Shown: positions 17,141 through 26,343 of the stretch, in pieces | Layout of the letters: each line of letters opens with the position of its first letter | Position numbering within the stretch: position 1 is the first letter of the stretch | Origin: Kaistella polysaccharea | GTDB lineage: Bacteria; Bacteroidota; Bacteroidia; Flavobacteriales; Weeksellaceae | Direction of reading: 5' to 3' | Assembly (NCBI RefSeq): GCF_020410745.1 | Contig: NZ_CP084528.1 | Location: 2,356,001-2,420,000, forward strand | DNA length: 64,000 bases | Notes under the pieces: generated by a model | The model's database searches: none | What the model was told of the DNA's origin: nothing | Seen by the model: only the letters and a program-made list of their open reading frames with translations | Program-made: the position numbers and the translations under genes

Positions 17141-17164
17141 TCTAACATCTAACATCTAACATCT
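17141..17164 (+). repeat. Heptamer tandem repeat next to the wzy start
   Basis: The 7-bp unit TCTAACA is repeated 3.4 times and ends exactly at the TTG start of the next gene. An in-frame TAA at 17150-17152 shows that the repeat is not coding. Copy-number change would alter spacing of the translation or transcription start region. Confidence 0.7.
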
Positions 17165-18262
17165 TTGTTCGACTGGATTCCCTTAAGCAGCTACACAGCA
17201 ATTTATTATCACTTCATGTTTTTCCTGATGGTAATTATTTTGTGGCATTCAACTCAAAATGATATTTTCTCCGAAGATACGCGCAGATTTTCACAAATAT
17301 TCGGTTTTTGCCTGCTTGCTTTAATTTGTTTTTACATGGGAAATAGACCCGTAAGTGGTAAATATTTTATTGATATGGGTACCTATGCTCAAATTTACAG
17401 GAAAGTACAATCTGGTGAGACTTTCATAATTACTTCAGACTATTTATTTAATTACTTCATGATTGCCTGTACGAAAATTATGAACGAGCGGTGGTTCTTT
17501 TTTCTATGTGCACTGATTTATACAATTCCTTGCTATATCTTTTCCAAAAAATATTGTGGCACTTATTGGTATTTTGTTTTTTTTATGTTTGTAGGGTCAT
17601 TTTCATTTTGGGCTTATGGAACCAATGGCATTCGAAATGGAATGGCCACCGCAATATTTATTTTAGCACTATGTTTTTATAAAAAGAAAATAATATTATA
17701 TATATTAATTATAATTTCTTATTTTATCCATAGTTCTCTAATCATTCCGATTGCAGGTTTTGCAGTTGCAGGATTTCACAAAAACCCTAAAACTTATTTG
17801 ATTATATGGTTAGCGGCCATTCCGCTTTCTCTGGTCGGAGGGAGTTTTTGGGAAGGATTTTTTGGCGGATTAGGGTTTGGTGACGATACGCGTGCAGAAG
17901 ACTATTTAACAAAAGGAAATATAAATAATGATACTTTTGCGTCAACAGGATTTAGGTGGGACTTTGTATTTTATTCTTCCTTCGCCGTTTTTGCAGGTTG
18001 GTATTTTATTTTTAAGAAGAAAATCACCGATACATTTTATATTCATCTCTGGGGAACCTTTATGATTGCAAATGCGTTCTGGATTTTAATCATTAGAGCT
18101 AATTTCTCCAATAGATTTGCCTATTTATCCTGGTTTCTTATGGCTCCCATAATTGCGTATCCACTTTTGAGATATAAAATGTTTCCAAATCAGTATCGTA
18201 TTATTGGTGGCGTGATAGCACTGTATTACTTATTCACTTATTTAATGTTTATAAAAGGGTAA
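17165..18262 (+). CDS. wzy: EpsG-family polysaccharide polymerase (Wzy-type)
   Basis: 365 residues with about ten hydrophobic segments, starting FDWIPLSSYTAIYYHF and containing a central NGIRNGMATAIF segment, both typical of EpsG-family proteins in exopolysaccharide clusters. Wzy-type polymerases join repeat units in the periplasm. The TTG start at 17165 is the first possible start after an in-frame stop; an ATG 17 codons later (17216) is the alternative. The stop overlaps the next ATG by one base. No flippase is adjacent in this half of the locus; the only clear Wzx is at 47805. Confidence 0.8.
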   Translation: MFDWIPLSSYTAIYYHFMFFLMVIILWHSTQNDIFSEDTRRFSQIFGFCLLALICFYMGNRPVSGKYFIDMGTYAQIYRKVQSGETFIITSDYLFNYFMIACTKIMNERWFFFLCALIYTIPCYIFSKKYCGTYWYFVFFMFVGSFSFWAYGTNGIRNGMATAIFILALCFYKKKIILYILIIISYFIHSSLIIPIAGFAVAGFHKNPKTYLIIWLAAIPLSLVGGSFWEGFFGGLGFGDDTRAEDYLTKGNINNDTFASTGFRWDFVFYSSFAVFAGWYFIFKKKITDTFYIHLWGTFMIANAFWILIIRANFSNRFAYLSWFLMAPIIAYPLLRYKMFPNQYRIIGGVIALYYLFTYLMFIKG

Positions 18263-19224
18263 TGAAAAAAATACTTTCTATAATTATACCATGTTATAAT
18301 GTTGAAAAATATATAGTCACATGTCTAGAATCAGTTTATTCAACTGGGCTCCACGAAGAGAAGTTTGAGGTAATTCTTGTTGATGATGAGTCTCCGGATC
18401 AGGTGGTTAAAATTGCGTCTGATTATTTGGTGGAAAAGACAAATTATAAAATAATAAGACAAACAAATAGGGGTTTAGGTGGCGCTAGAAATACAGGCAT
18501 TAAAAATGCTTCAGGCAAGTATATTATTTTTTTGGATCCCGATGATACCTTAGTTTTACGAAATTATAATTTTTTAGAAAATTGCAATGCCGACATTGTT
18601 CAACTTGCATCTGAAAATATATCAATTTATGGTGACGTTATCTCAGCATATAATCCTCCTGACATTAAAAATATTACAGGAAGAAAATTTTGGTTGAATA
18701 ATTTGATTATGCCATCAGCATGTAATAAGATTTACCTAAGAAGTTTTCTTAATAAATATAGTTTGGAATTTAAAGACCATCTCTATAGTGAGGATATTGA
18801 ATTTAACGCGCGTGCTTTTTTCTATGCTCAACATGTAACAGTCAAAGGTATTTTAATTCAGCGATTTTTGCAGTCACCTAATTCAATTACTAGAAATAAG
18901 AGTATCACAAGTAGGAAAAAGCTTTTTGATGATCTATTTAACATTATAAAATATCTTGTAATATTTAAAAAAGATAATTCAAAGTCATTAGAGGATAAAA
19001 AGTATTTTGATAAAATTATTAGTGATGTTGGTCTAGGTGTACTAAATTTGGGATTACGAAATTCAATCGAAAAATCTGAAATAATTAGAGTGAGACGTTT
19101 TCTATTAGATAATAAAATCCCTATTTTCACGATTGTATATGATAATAAAAATAAAAACCTGTTTAAATATATTTTGCGCATGCCATTCTCAATTAACTTA
19201 TTAAAATTGATATTTACAAAATGA
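18262..19224 (+). CDS. Family 2 glycosyltransferase
   Basis: 320 residues. ILSIIIPCYNVEKY opens the GT-A fold, DDESPD (residues about 41-46) replaces the usual DDGSTD, GLGGARN lies near 72-78 and the metal motif is DPDD near 92-95. It is coupled to both neighbours (1-nt overlap before, 4-nt after). The C-terminal 100 residues are rich in Lys, Asn and Ile and poorly conserved. Donor sugar unknown. Confidence 0.83.
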   Translation: MKKILSIIIPCYNVEKYIVTCLESVYSTGLHEEKFEVILVDDESPDQVVKIASDYLVEKTNYKIIRQTNRGLGGARNTGIKNASGKYIIFLDPDDTLVLRNYNFLENCNADIVQLASENISIYGDVISAYNPPDIKNITGRKFWLNNLIMPSACNKIYLRSFLNKYSLEFKDHLYSEDIEFNARAFFYAQHVTVKGILIQRFLQSPNSITRNKSITSRKKLFDDLFNIIKYLVIFKKDNSKSLEDKKYFDKIISDVGLGVLNLGLRNSIEKSEIIRVRRFLLDNKIPIFTIVYDNKNKNLFKYILRMPFSINLLKLIFTK

Positions 19225-20327
19225 GAGTTCTCCAGGTGATAGATAGCCTACCATCCACTAGTGGTGGAGCGAGGTTTGTAGGTAAGTTGGTGCAAAAACT
19301 GGTTGAAAGAAAAATTGATTGCCACCTTTTACTTATTGATGGTGCCAATTCTCACTTTTTGGATGAGTTACATTTAGCAAATATAAAAATTATTTCTTTA
19401 GATATTAATGTGAAAAACAGATATCGTTTTACGTATGTTAGAAAAATCGCTGCTTTAATGGCGGAATATGACATAGTACATGTTCATATTTTTCCGGCTT
19501 CCTATTTAGTGGCTTTTGCATCTTTGTTTACAAAATATAATATACCAATCGTATTTACGGAACACAATGCCTATAATCGACGAGCGACACACAAGGTTTT
19601 TAAATTTGCAGAAAAATTTGTGTATAGTAGATTCTCCAAAATCGTGGGCATTTCTTCCGCAGTGGAGTTTTTCATTAAAAGCCATTTAGGTATTAGGGGA
19701 GATAAGATTGAAGTTATTGATAACGGTGTTGATTTCAATTCCATCAATAATAGTTCAATGGCCAATAGGTCGGATTTTAACCTTTCACCTACAGATATTA
19801 TTTTGCTTATGTCGGCGAGATTTGCAGATCAAAAAGATCAAGGTACGGTAATAAGAGCGCTGGCAGGCTTGCCGGAAAATTATAAATTATTATTTGCCGG
19901 AGATGGGCCTAACCTCGAAAAATATAGAAAATACGCAGAGGACTTAGGTGTTCTTCCACGGGTGAGGTTCTTGGGATCAAGAAGTGATATATTTCAAATT
20001 ATTAAGATGTCCGATGTTAATATCTTAAGTTCGCATTATGAGGGCTTTGGGCTCTCTGCGGTTGAGGCAATGTCAGCGGCAAAACCAATTATTGCCACAA
20101 ATGTGCCTGGTGTAGCTGAGGTGGTGGAGGGCGCTGGTTTGCTTTTTAATGTAGGTGATCATGAGAAGTTAACATCGTTACTTTTTCACTTAGGTACTGA
20201 TCGTCTTTTTTACAACGATATTGCGGAGCGGTGCTTTGAGAGATCTAAATTATATGATATAGAGATTATGACCGATAAATATATTAAAGTTTATGAAGCT
20301 GTTTTAAAAGAAAATAATGGTAATTAA
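19221..20327 (+). CDS. Family 4 glycosyltransferase
   Basis: 368 residues, GT-B. The N-terminus MRVLQVIDSLPSTSGGARFV and the C-terminal HYEGFGLSAVEAMSAAKPII (EX7E) define GT4; ARFADQKDQ and FAGDGPN are the usual nucleotide-side motifs. It begins within the end of the previous gene and its stop lies within the next, so it is part of a tightly coupled run from 17165 to 24592. Confidence 0.87.
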   Translation: MRVLQVIDSLPSTSGGARFVGKLVQKLVERKIDCHLLLIDGANSHFLDELHLANIKIISLDINVKNRYRFTYVRKIAALMAEYDIVHVHIFPASYLVAFASLFTKYNIPIVFTEHNAYNRRATHKVFKFAEKFVYSRFSKIVGISSAVEFFIKSHLGIRGDKIEVIDNGVDFNSINNSSMANRSDFNLSPTDIILLMSARFADQKDQGTVIRALAGLPENYKLLFAGDGPNLEKYRKYAEDLGVLPRVRFLGSRSDIFQIIKMSDVNILSSHYEGFGLSAVEAMSAAKPIIATNVPGVAEVVEGAGLLFNVGDHEKLTSLLFHLGTDRLFYNDIAERCFERSKLYDIEIMTDKYIKVYEAVLKENNGN

Positions 20328-21459
20328 AAAGAAATTATTTATCGTCACCACCGTCCCTATGTCTTTTGTTTTTTTTAAAGGGCAACTTCTGAAATTACGA
20401 GAGAAATTTGATGTTACCCTTATTTCATCTCCAGAGAGCGCTTTGTACGAAACAGCAGATTTTAACAAAGTAAAAAGTCATGGTATAAAGATGGCTAGAG
20501 AAATTTCTTTATTTTCTGATCTGGTAAGCCTTTTTAAATTATTGCTTTATTTTTATAAAAATCGGCCTGATCTGCTGCACGCAAATACTCCCAAAGGAAG
20601 TTTTTTGTCTCTTTCGGCAGCTTGGTTTTGCAAAGTTCCTACGAGAATTTATTATGTTCATGGATTACGGTATCAGGGAACGAACGGCCTTAAGAAAAAG
20701 CTACTGATGAGCATGGAGAGAATTTCATGTTTTTTTGCAACCGATATTATTGCAGTGAGTAAAGGGGTACGAGAGGTGCTGCATACCGACAAAATAACAA
20801 AGGAAAAAATCAAAGTAATTTGGAACGGCAGCGCAAATGGAATCGATCTTAATTATTTTGATCCAAACCATTCTGACGTTAAGAATATACGACCGACGTT
20901 CGCAATTGCAGAAGATGATTTTGTATTCGGCTTCTTAGGGAGACTGGTTCGTGATAAGGGCATCAATGAACTTGTAGAAGCATTTAATCAATTAAATGGG
21001 GAGTACTCGAAAATTAAATTACTGCTGGTGGGTAGTTATGAAGACCATTTGGATCCATTACGAGAAGAAACGATTTCAGTAATTAAAAGAAACAATAATA
21101 TCATTGAAGCAGGCGTACAATATGATGTTCGGTCCTATTTAAATGCGATGGACCTATTTGTATTTCCATCGTATAGAGAAGGCTTCGGGATTGTTTTAAT
21201 GGAAGCAGCCGCGATGAACGTTCCTGCAATCTCTTCTGATATTATAGGCTGTAACGAAATTATTGAAGATCATGTGAACGGGTTTTTAATTCCGCCAAAA
21301 AATCACACGGTGCTCTATGAAAAAATGAAATATGCACTTGAAAACAAAGATACGATTACTACCATGTCACAGGTACCCAGAGATCTAATAAGCGCCAAAT
21401 TTGAACAACGCAGGCTCTGGGAAGAGCTCCTTAAATTTTACGATAAAATAGCTTATTAA
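20317..21459 (+). CDS. Family 4 glycosyltransferase (PglA/WbnK-like group)
   Basis: 380 residues, GT-B. LHANTPKGSFLSLSAAW, YYVHGLRYQG and SYREGFGIVLMEAAAMNVP are characteristic of the group of GT4 enzymes encoded directly before PglC-type transferases, where they add the second sugar to a lipid-linked HexNAc. Here it ends immediately before the PglC-like gene, which supports that role. Specificity for GalNAc or another sugar is not determined. Confidence 0.86.
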   Translation: MVIKKKLFIVTTVPMSFVFFKGQLLKLREKFDVTLISSPESALYETADFNKVKSHGIKMAREISLFSDLVSLFKLLLYFYKNRPDLLHANTPKGSFLSLSAAWFCKVPTRIYYVHGLRYQGTNGLKKKLLMSMERISCFFATDIIAVSKGVREVLHTDKITKEKIKVIWNGSANGIDLNYFDPNHSDVKNIRPTFAIAEDDFVFGFLGRLVRDKGINELVEAFNQLNGEYSKIKLLLVGSYEDHLDPLREETISVIKRNNNIIEAGVQYDVRSYLNAMDLFVFPSYREGFGIVLMEAAAMNVPAISSDIIGCNEIIEDHVNGFLIPPKNHTVLYEKMKYALENKDTITTMSQVPRDLISAKFEQRRLWEELLKFYDKIAY

Positions 21460-22071
21460 ATGTATAAAAACTTCTTCAAAAGACTTATTGATTTTACAGC
21501 GGCACTGGTGGGCTTCCTTCTCATCAGTCCTGTTTTTCTTTTTGTTCTCATCGGTCTTTCTGTTGCCAACAAAGGCAAACCTTTCTTTTTTCAACGTCGT
21601 CCCGGGAAAGAAGAGCGGCTCTTCAACATCATAAAGTTTAAAACCATGAACGATGACAAAGATTCAGCAGGTCAATTGCTGCCTGACGAACAACGGCTTA
21701 CGGCTCTTGGTAACTTCGTGCGTAAAACCTCCCTCGATGAAATTCCCCAGCTTATAAATGTCGTCAAGGGTGATATGAGTCTGATCGGACCACGACCTTT
21801 ATTGCCTGATTATTTGCCATACTACAATGATTTGCAAAAACGTAGACACGAAGTCCGACCAGGAATTTCCGGATGGGCACAGGTCAATGGACGAAACGCC
21901 ATTAGTTGGGAGCAAAAATTCACCTATGACGTTTGGTACGTAGATCACCTTTCCTTTTTTATCGATGTGAAAATTATATTTCTAACTTTGAAGAAAATAG
22001 TAAAAACTGATGGTATCACAGCTGATGGACATGCAACAATGCCCCGTTTTGATAACCAAGATAAATATTAA
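21460..22071 (+). CDS. pglC: PglC-like initiating phosphoglycosyl transferase
   Basis: 203 residues, the size of the minimal monotopic transferases such as PglC. Residues 15-34 form the hydrophobic re-entrant helix with a Ser-Pro, FKTMND lies at 60-65, the catalytic Asp-Glu pair is D93-E94 in SLDEIPQL and GPRPLLPDY follows. It transfers a phospho-sugar from a UDP-sugar to undecaprenyl phosphate. The UDP-diNAcBac-like pathway genes pglE and pglF at 38978-42158 could supply its donor. It abuts the GT4 gene with no gap. Confidence 0.87.
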   Translation: MYKNFFKRLIDFTAALVGFLLISPVFLFVLIGLSVANKGKPFFFQRRPGKEERLFNIIKFKTMNDDKDSAGQLLPDEQRLTALGNFVRKTSLDEIPQLINVVKGDMSLIGPRPLLPDYLPYYNDLQKRRHEVRPGISGWAQVNGRNAISWEQKFTYDVWYVDHLSFFIDVKIIFLTLKKIVKTDGITADGHATMPRFDNQDKY

Positions 22072-22082
22072 TTTAGAATAAT

Positions 22083-23129
22083 ATGGAAAAAAATATTTTA
22101 GTTACAGGTGCTGGAGCACTGTTAGGTCAAGGCATTCTACGTCTACTAAATATCGCCGATTTCCCCAAAAAAATTTACACTGCTGATCCAGATCCGAGAT
22201 CTACTGGTCACTGGTTGGGAGATTTTGCCATCACCATTCCCAAAGTTTCAGACGCAAATTATATTGACGCGTTAAAAAAAGTAGTTGCTGCGTACAAAAT
22301 TGACGCAATTCTGGTTGGAACTGATGTTGAACTTCCTATTCTGGCTCAATATAAAAAAGAATTTCAGGAATATTTCAATTGTAATGTGATCGTTAGTAGT
22401 GAAGAGGTCATTGAGATAGCAAATGATAAATTCCTCACAGCTGAATTTTTAGAACAAAATAATTTTCCTTTTCCATTCTCGGTAATGGCTGATAGTAAAG
22501 CTAAGCTCTCCGAAATCGAGGAAAAGCTCGGATTTCCTTTGTTTGCTAAACCTTTTGATGGTGCGCGCTCTTTAGGTATTAAAAAAATTCATGATCATGC
22601 AGAGTTAATGGAGATTTACGATCCTGAAAGTAATCTTGTTGTTCAGCAATATCTAGATGAAACTGAGGGCGAATTTACGTGTGGCTGTTTAGTACTTGGA
22701 GGCAAATGCGTTGCAATCGTTTCTTTAAAAAGAGACTTACGGGACGGCAATACGTATAGAGCTTACCGTGATGAGCACACGTCAAAATACGATGAGTTTA
22801 TTATTCCCATAGCGGAAAAACTGAATCCCGACGGACCGGTAAACTTTCAGTTTAGAATCGCCAATGGTAAACCGGTTATTTTTGAGATCAACGGGCGTTT
22901 TAGCGGAACTACACCGATTAGACATTTTTTTGGGTTTAATGAAGTAGAAGCAGTTCTTAAATTTTATCTTTTCGATGAAAAGGTAGAACAGCCAAATTTG
23001 CGAAAGGGAATCGTAATGAGAACCTGGTCTGACCTTTTTATTGATGAAAACCAAATTGAGAGCCTCAAAGAAAACAATATTTTAGAAGATCCAAGAGCGG
23101 AATTCTTTAATTTTAATTTAGAGAAATAA
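22083..23129 (+). CDS. ATP-grasp ligase of the polysaccharide locus
   Basis: 348 residues. The N-terminal half (ILVTGAGALLGQGILRLL) is a Rossmann-like PreATP-grasp domain, followed by the ATP-grasp fold: LFAKPFDGARSLGI for ATP, EFTCGCLV, and the metal-binding FEINGRFSGTTPIRH near residues 270-284. It resembles carbamoyl-phosphate-synthase-like ATP-grasp proteins of capsule clusters, which activate a carboxylate and join it to an amine. A plausible task is attaching an amino acid or amide to a uronic acid or amino sugar, but the substrate is unknown. It forms a coupled trio with the next two genes. Confidence 0.75.
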   Translation: MEKNILVTGAGALLGQGILRLLNIADFPKKIYTADPDPRSTGHWLGDFAITIPKVSDANYIDALKKVVAAYKIDAILVGTDVELPILAQYKKEFQEYFNCNVIVSSEEVIEIANDKFLTAEFLEQNNFPFPFSVMADSKAKLSEIEEKLGFPLFAKPFDGARSLGIKKIHDHAELMEIYDPESNLVVQQYLDETEGEFTCGCLVLGGKCVAIVSLKRDLRDGNTYRAYRDEHTSKYDEFIIPIAEKLNPDGPVNFQFRIANGKPVIFEINGRFSGTTPIRHFFGFNEVEAVLKFYLFDEKVEQPNLRKGIVMRTWSDLFIDENQIESLKENNILEDPRAEFFNFNLEK

Positions 23130-23132
23130 AAT

Positions 23133-23942
23133 ATGAAAAATGCTGTAGTGGTTGGCGCAAATGGTTTTATAGGGAGTGTTATAGTTAATAAACTGATTGA
23201 ACGCGGTTTGAAAGTTTATGCGGTGTACAATACTAATATTGATCGTATCAATTTAAAAGCAACGGTCATCACCAATGAAGAAGTTCTAAAATTATCGTTA
23301 ATTCCTGATCTGATCTTCTTTCTAACAGGAAATTACGCCACACCCTATTCTGAGTTATTAGAAATGAATAACATGCTGTATACGTATGTTAAAAAATTTC
23401 CCAGTAGCAAATTAGTTTACGTATCTAGTGCCAATGTATATGGAGATGCGAATTGGTCAATTGTCGAAAATTCTCCTTTTGTCAATCCCGGAACTTATGC
23501 GCTATCAAAATTAGCAGGGGAATTTATAGTTCAGTCACTGGAGCGTTATTCAATTGTACGTTTAGCCTACGTATATGGCCCGAAAATGACCAATACATCT
23601 TTTATTCCAAGCCTAATTAAATCTGCAAGAAATCATAATAAAATCACCTTATTCGGCGAGGGCGAAAGAGAACAAGACTATATTTATGTTGATGATGCTG
23701 CCGACCTTTGCATAATGGCTGCAAACACTCATACTAATGATATTTACTTAGGTGCAACTGGAAAATCAACCTCCAATTTGGAAGTTGCTAATGAAATTAA
23801 AAAATTTATAAATTGTGAAATAGTATTAACAGGAACTGAGAATGCTTCTTCGTTTTATTTTGATCCTTCTTTGACATTTAAAAAATTAAACTGGAAGCCG
23901 GCAACATCTTTATCTCAAGGTATTAAAAATATTGTAGCATGA
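23133..23942 (+). CDS. NAD-dependent epimerase/dehydratase (short extended SDR)
   Basis: 269 residues. GANGFIG at residues 8-14 is the NAD site, YVSSANVYGD carries the catalytic Ser, and the YxxxK pair is in GTYALSKLAGE. The C-terminal substrate domain is shorter than in typical 310-residue sugar epimerases. It starts three bases after the ATP-grasp stop and overlaps the phosphoesterase by 4 nt. It probably reduces or epimerises a nucleotide sugar; the product is not predictable. Confidence 0.78.
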   Translation: MKNAVVVGANGFIGSVIVNKLIERGLKVYAVYNTNIDRINLKATVITNEEVLKLSLIPDLIFFLTGNYATPYSELLEMNNMLYTYVKKFPSSKLVYVSSANVYGDANWSIVENSPFVNPGTYALSKLAGEFIVQSLERYSIVRLAYVYGPKMTNTSFIPSLIKSARNHNKITLFGEGEREQDYIYVDDAADLCIMAANTHTNDIYLGATGKSTSNLEVANEIKKFINCEIVLTGTENASSFYFDPSLTFKKLNWKPATSLSQGIKNIVA

Positions 23943-24592
23943 TAGTAACGGTCTTTGGAGATGTTCATGGCAATTTAGTTGCTTTGGAAAAATTATTTCA
24001 AATAGAGAAGGATGATACCGATCTTTTTATTTCTCATGGCGATATTGTCAACTACGGTCCGTGGAGTAATGAATGTGTAGCGTTTTTGAATAAAATCCCT
24101 AATATTAAGCTATTAAAGGGCAATCATGAGGAGTTTTTTATTGCTGGAGAATATGAGGGTAAAAATGAGGTGGCACAAGCCTTCTTCCAATTTTGCTATC
24201 CGAAATTTGATGCTGAATTAATTAACAATATCTCTAATTTTGATGATCACATTTCAGTGGGAGATTATACCATTAGGCATACTTTAGGAAACCAATATAT
24301 TTTCGCCGACACCAATATTGAAAATCTTGAAATAGAGACAAATTATATGTTCGGTCACTCACATCAGCAATTTAAAAGAGATAAGAACTCTTACTTCTTG
24401 TACAATACGGGAAGTATTGGTCAGAATAGAAGTCTGCTCAACTTGTCCTGTTATTTAAAATATGACACCGACAAAAACACGGTTGAAATGAAAAGTTTTG
24501 TTCATGATATTGGAAAAGTGATTCAGGAAATGGAAAGTCAAAACTATCCTCAAATTTGTCTTGATTATTATAAATCTAAGAAGTTATTTTGA
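23939..24592 (+). CDS. Calcineurin-like metallophosphoesterase
   Basis: 217 residues with the full set of metal ligands: GDVHGN (7-12), GDIVNYG (34-40), GNHE (61-64) and GHSH (139-142). There is no signal peptide, so it acts in the cytoplasm. The fold covers phosphodiesterases, phosphatases and Ap4A hydrolases. Its ATG overlaps the SDR stop, so it belongs to the ATP-grasp/SDR operon. Such an enzyme is unusual in a glycan locus; it may remove a phosphate from an intermediate. Substrate unknown. Confidence 0.8.
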   Translation: MIVTVFGDVHGNLVALEKLFQIEKDDTDLFISHGDIVNYGPWSNECVAFLNKIPNIKLLKGNHEEFFIAGEYEGKNEVAQAFFQFCYPKFDAELINNISNFDDHISVGDYTIRHTLGNQYIFADTNIENLEIETNYMFGHSHQQFKRDKNSYFLYNTGSIGQNRSLLNLSCYLKYDTDKNTVEMKSFVHDIGKVIQEMESQNYPQICLDYYKSKKLF

Positions 24593-24645
24593 TAATCTTT
24601 ACTACCGTCTAATTCCTCACAAAACCCATAAAATTCTCTAAATCG

Positions 24646-25200
24646 TTGATTTTAAAACGTCTCTTTGATATCCTCTTTTCTCTTCTCGGACTTCTTCTTG
24701 TAAGTCCGCTTCTTCTGGTGATGGTGCTCATTGCTGCGATCGATACGAAATCGAACGGCCTTTTTCTGCAACAGCGCATCGGACAATATGGAAAATCCTT
24801 TCGCATTGTCAAGTTGCGCAGCATGTGCGCTGAAACGCACTCCATCTCTACTTTCGGAAAATTCCTCCGCAAATCGAAAATAGATGAACTTCCCCAGCTC
24901 TACAATGTTTTAAGGGGTGACATGAGTTTCGTCGGTCCACGCCCTGATATTCCTGGGTATTATGATAACTTAAAGGGAGAAAACCGAAAGATATTAGAGT
25001 TAAAACCGGGACTCACTTCTGAGGCCAGTCTGAAATACTATGATGAAGATTCACTTCTCGCGCAACAGGAAGATCCTTTACGCTATAATGATACTATTCT
25101 TTTTCCGGATAAGGTGCGCATGAATCTGGAGTACTATTATACGCGCAGTTTCTTGGGTGATCTGCGCATCATCGCAAAGACTTTGTGGCGACAGTTCTAG
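24646..25200 (+). CDS. Second initiating phosphoglycosyl transferase (bacterial sugar transferase)
   Basis: 184 residues. The hydrophobic helix lies at 11-31 with Ser-Pro at 20-21, KLRSM near 56-60, the catalytic D80-E81 in KIDELPQL, and GPRPDIPGYY after it. It is a paralogue of the PglC-like gene at 21460 but belongs to a different subgroup (KLRSM rather than FKTMN). Translation starts at TTG 24646; no ATG is available upstream of the conserved helix. It is the last gene of the left half: repeats start six bases after its stop. Confidence 0.82.
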   Translation: MILKRLFDILFSLLGLLLVSPLLLVMVLIAAIDTKSNGLFLQQRIGQYGKSFRIVKLRSMCAETHSISTFGKFLRKSKIDELPQLYNVLRGDMSFVGPRPDIPGYYDNLKGENRKILELKPGLTSEASLKYYDEDSLLAQQEDPLRYNDTILFPDKVRMNLEYYYTRSFLGDLRIIAKTLWRQF

Positions 25201-25205
25201 TGCGA

Positions 25206-25546
25206 CACTTCGAGTAGCGCAAAGCACGAATCAAGAAGTATTTTTGCTGAAGGTCTCGATATAATTTTCCTTCGCTGTGCTGCGGAAAACCACTCGACCT
25301 GACGCTGGAGCTTAATTGATAATGTCATCATTTCGAGTAGCGCAACGCGCGTATCGAGAAGTATTTTTAATAAAAAGGTCTCGATATAATTTTCCTTCGC
25401 TGTGCTCCAGAAAATCACTCGATCTGACGCTGGAGCTAAATTGATAATGTTATCATTTCGAGTAGCGCAACGCACGTATCGAGAAGTATTTTTAATAAAA
25501 AATCTCAATATAATTTTCCTTTGCTTCGCTTAGAAAATCACTCAAA
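25206..25546 (+). repeat. Palindromic repeat array, units 1-3
   Basis: Three direct units of about 100 bp (25206-25304, 25329-25429, 25454-25546). Each reads CACTTCGAGTAGCGCAACGC, TATCGAGAAGTA, a 16-20 nt AT-rich spacer, TCTCGATATAATTTTCC, a CGCT.TGCT segment and AAAACCACTCGACCTGACG. TATCGAGA and TCTCGATA are complementary and form the core hairpin; unit 1 has a decayed left arm and unit 3 is truncated at its right end. Confidence 0.85.
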
Positions 25547-25576
25547 TTTTACCGAACAAACCTATAGAATTTCTTT

Positions 25577-25816
25577 ATTTTACTTTTTATCTTGACATAA
25601 AAAGTAACAAAAAGGTCAAGACTGGATTTATTTACTAAAAAATTAAAATTTATTCTAACAAAATCTCCAAACTTGCGCGGATCGTTAGATTATATCTTGA
25701 ATAGCGACTATTGCCGCGCTTCGGACACTGGAGATTTTTATGCCTTATCTATTGAAAATTTTAACAGGAATAAATTTCAATTTTTATTAACGTAAATAAC
25801 TCCTAAGTCAATCTTA
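25577..25816 (-). repeat. Structured intergenic repeat, copy 3 (inverted)
   Basis: On the minus strand this repeats the block order of the copies near 386 and 954: CTTAGGAGTTATT, left arm, GTCCGAAGCGCGGCAA, loop, CCGCGCAAGTTT, right arm, AATAAATCCAGTCTTGACC, and the ACTTTTT palindrome. On the plus strand the arms are AAAATCTCCA (25660-25669) and TGGAGATTTT (25729-25738), a 10-bp perfect stem different in sequence from both other copies. GCGCGG (25675-25680) and CCGCGC (25714-25719) also pair. It interrupts the GIY-YIG-associated array between units 3 and 4. Confidence 0.75.
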
Positions 25817-26343
25817 AAAGCTTAAAATTTGTTGTCGTATCATTTCGAGTAGCGCAACAAAGTGAAGCGTATCGAGAAGATAATTATATAAAGGTCTCGA
25901 TACAATTTTCCTCCGCTTTGCTCCAGAAAACCACTCGACCTGACGCGTCGTTTTGACAAGCAACGTTCGTCACTTCGAGTAGCGCAACGCGCGTATCGAG
26001 AAGTGTTTCTATAAATTGGTCTCGATACAATTTTCCTTACTTTGCTTCGGAAAACCACTCAACCAGACGCTGCCACTTAATTAATAATGCCGTCACTTCG
26101 AGTAGCGCAACGCGCTTATCGAGAAGTATTTTTAATGAAAGGTCTCGATACAATTTTTCTCCGCTGTGCTGCGGAAAACCACCCGACCTGACGCGTTATT
26201 TTGACAAGTAACGTTCGTCACTTCGAGTAGCGCAACGCGCGTATCGAGAAGTATTTCTATAAAGAGGTCTCGATACAATTTTTCTCCGCTTTGCTACGCA
26301 AAACCACTCGACCTGACGAAAGATTGAGATCAGAAACATTCGT

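Noticed and set aside
24609-24872. Minus-strand frames opposite the second initiating transferase
   Set aside because: Antisense of a well-conserved coding region; Arg-rich composition typical of shadow frames.
25197-26058. Minus-strand frames of 70-100 codons in repeat units 1-5
   Set aside because: They start in one repeat unit and end in another and repeat the same peptide, so they are shadows of the repeats.
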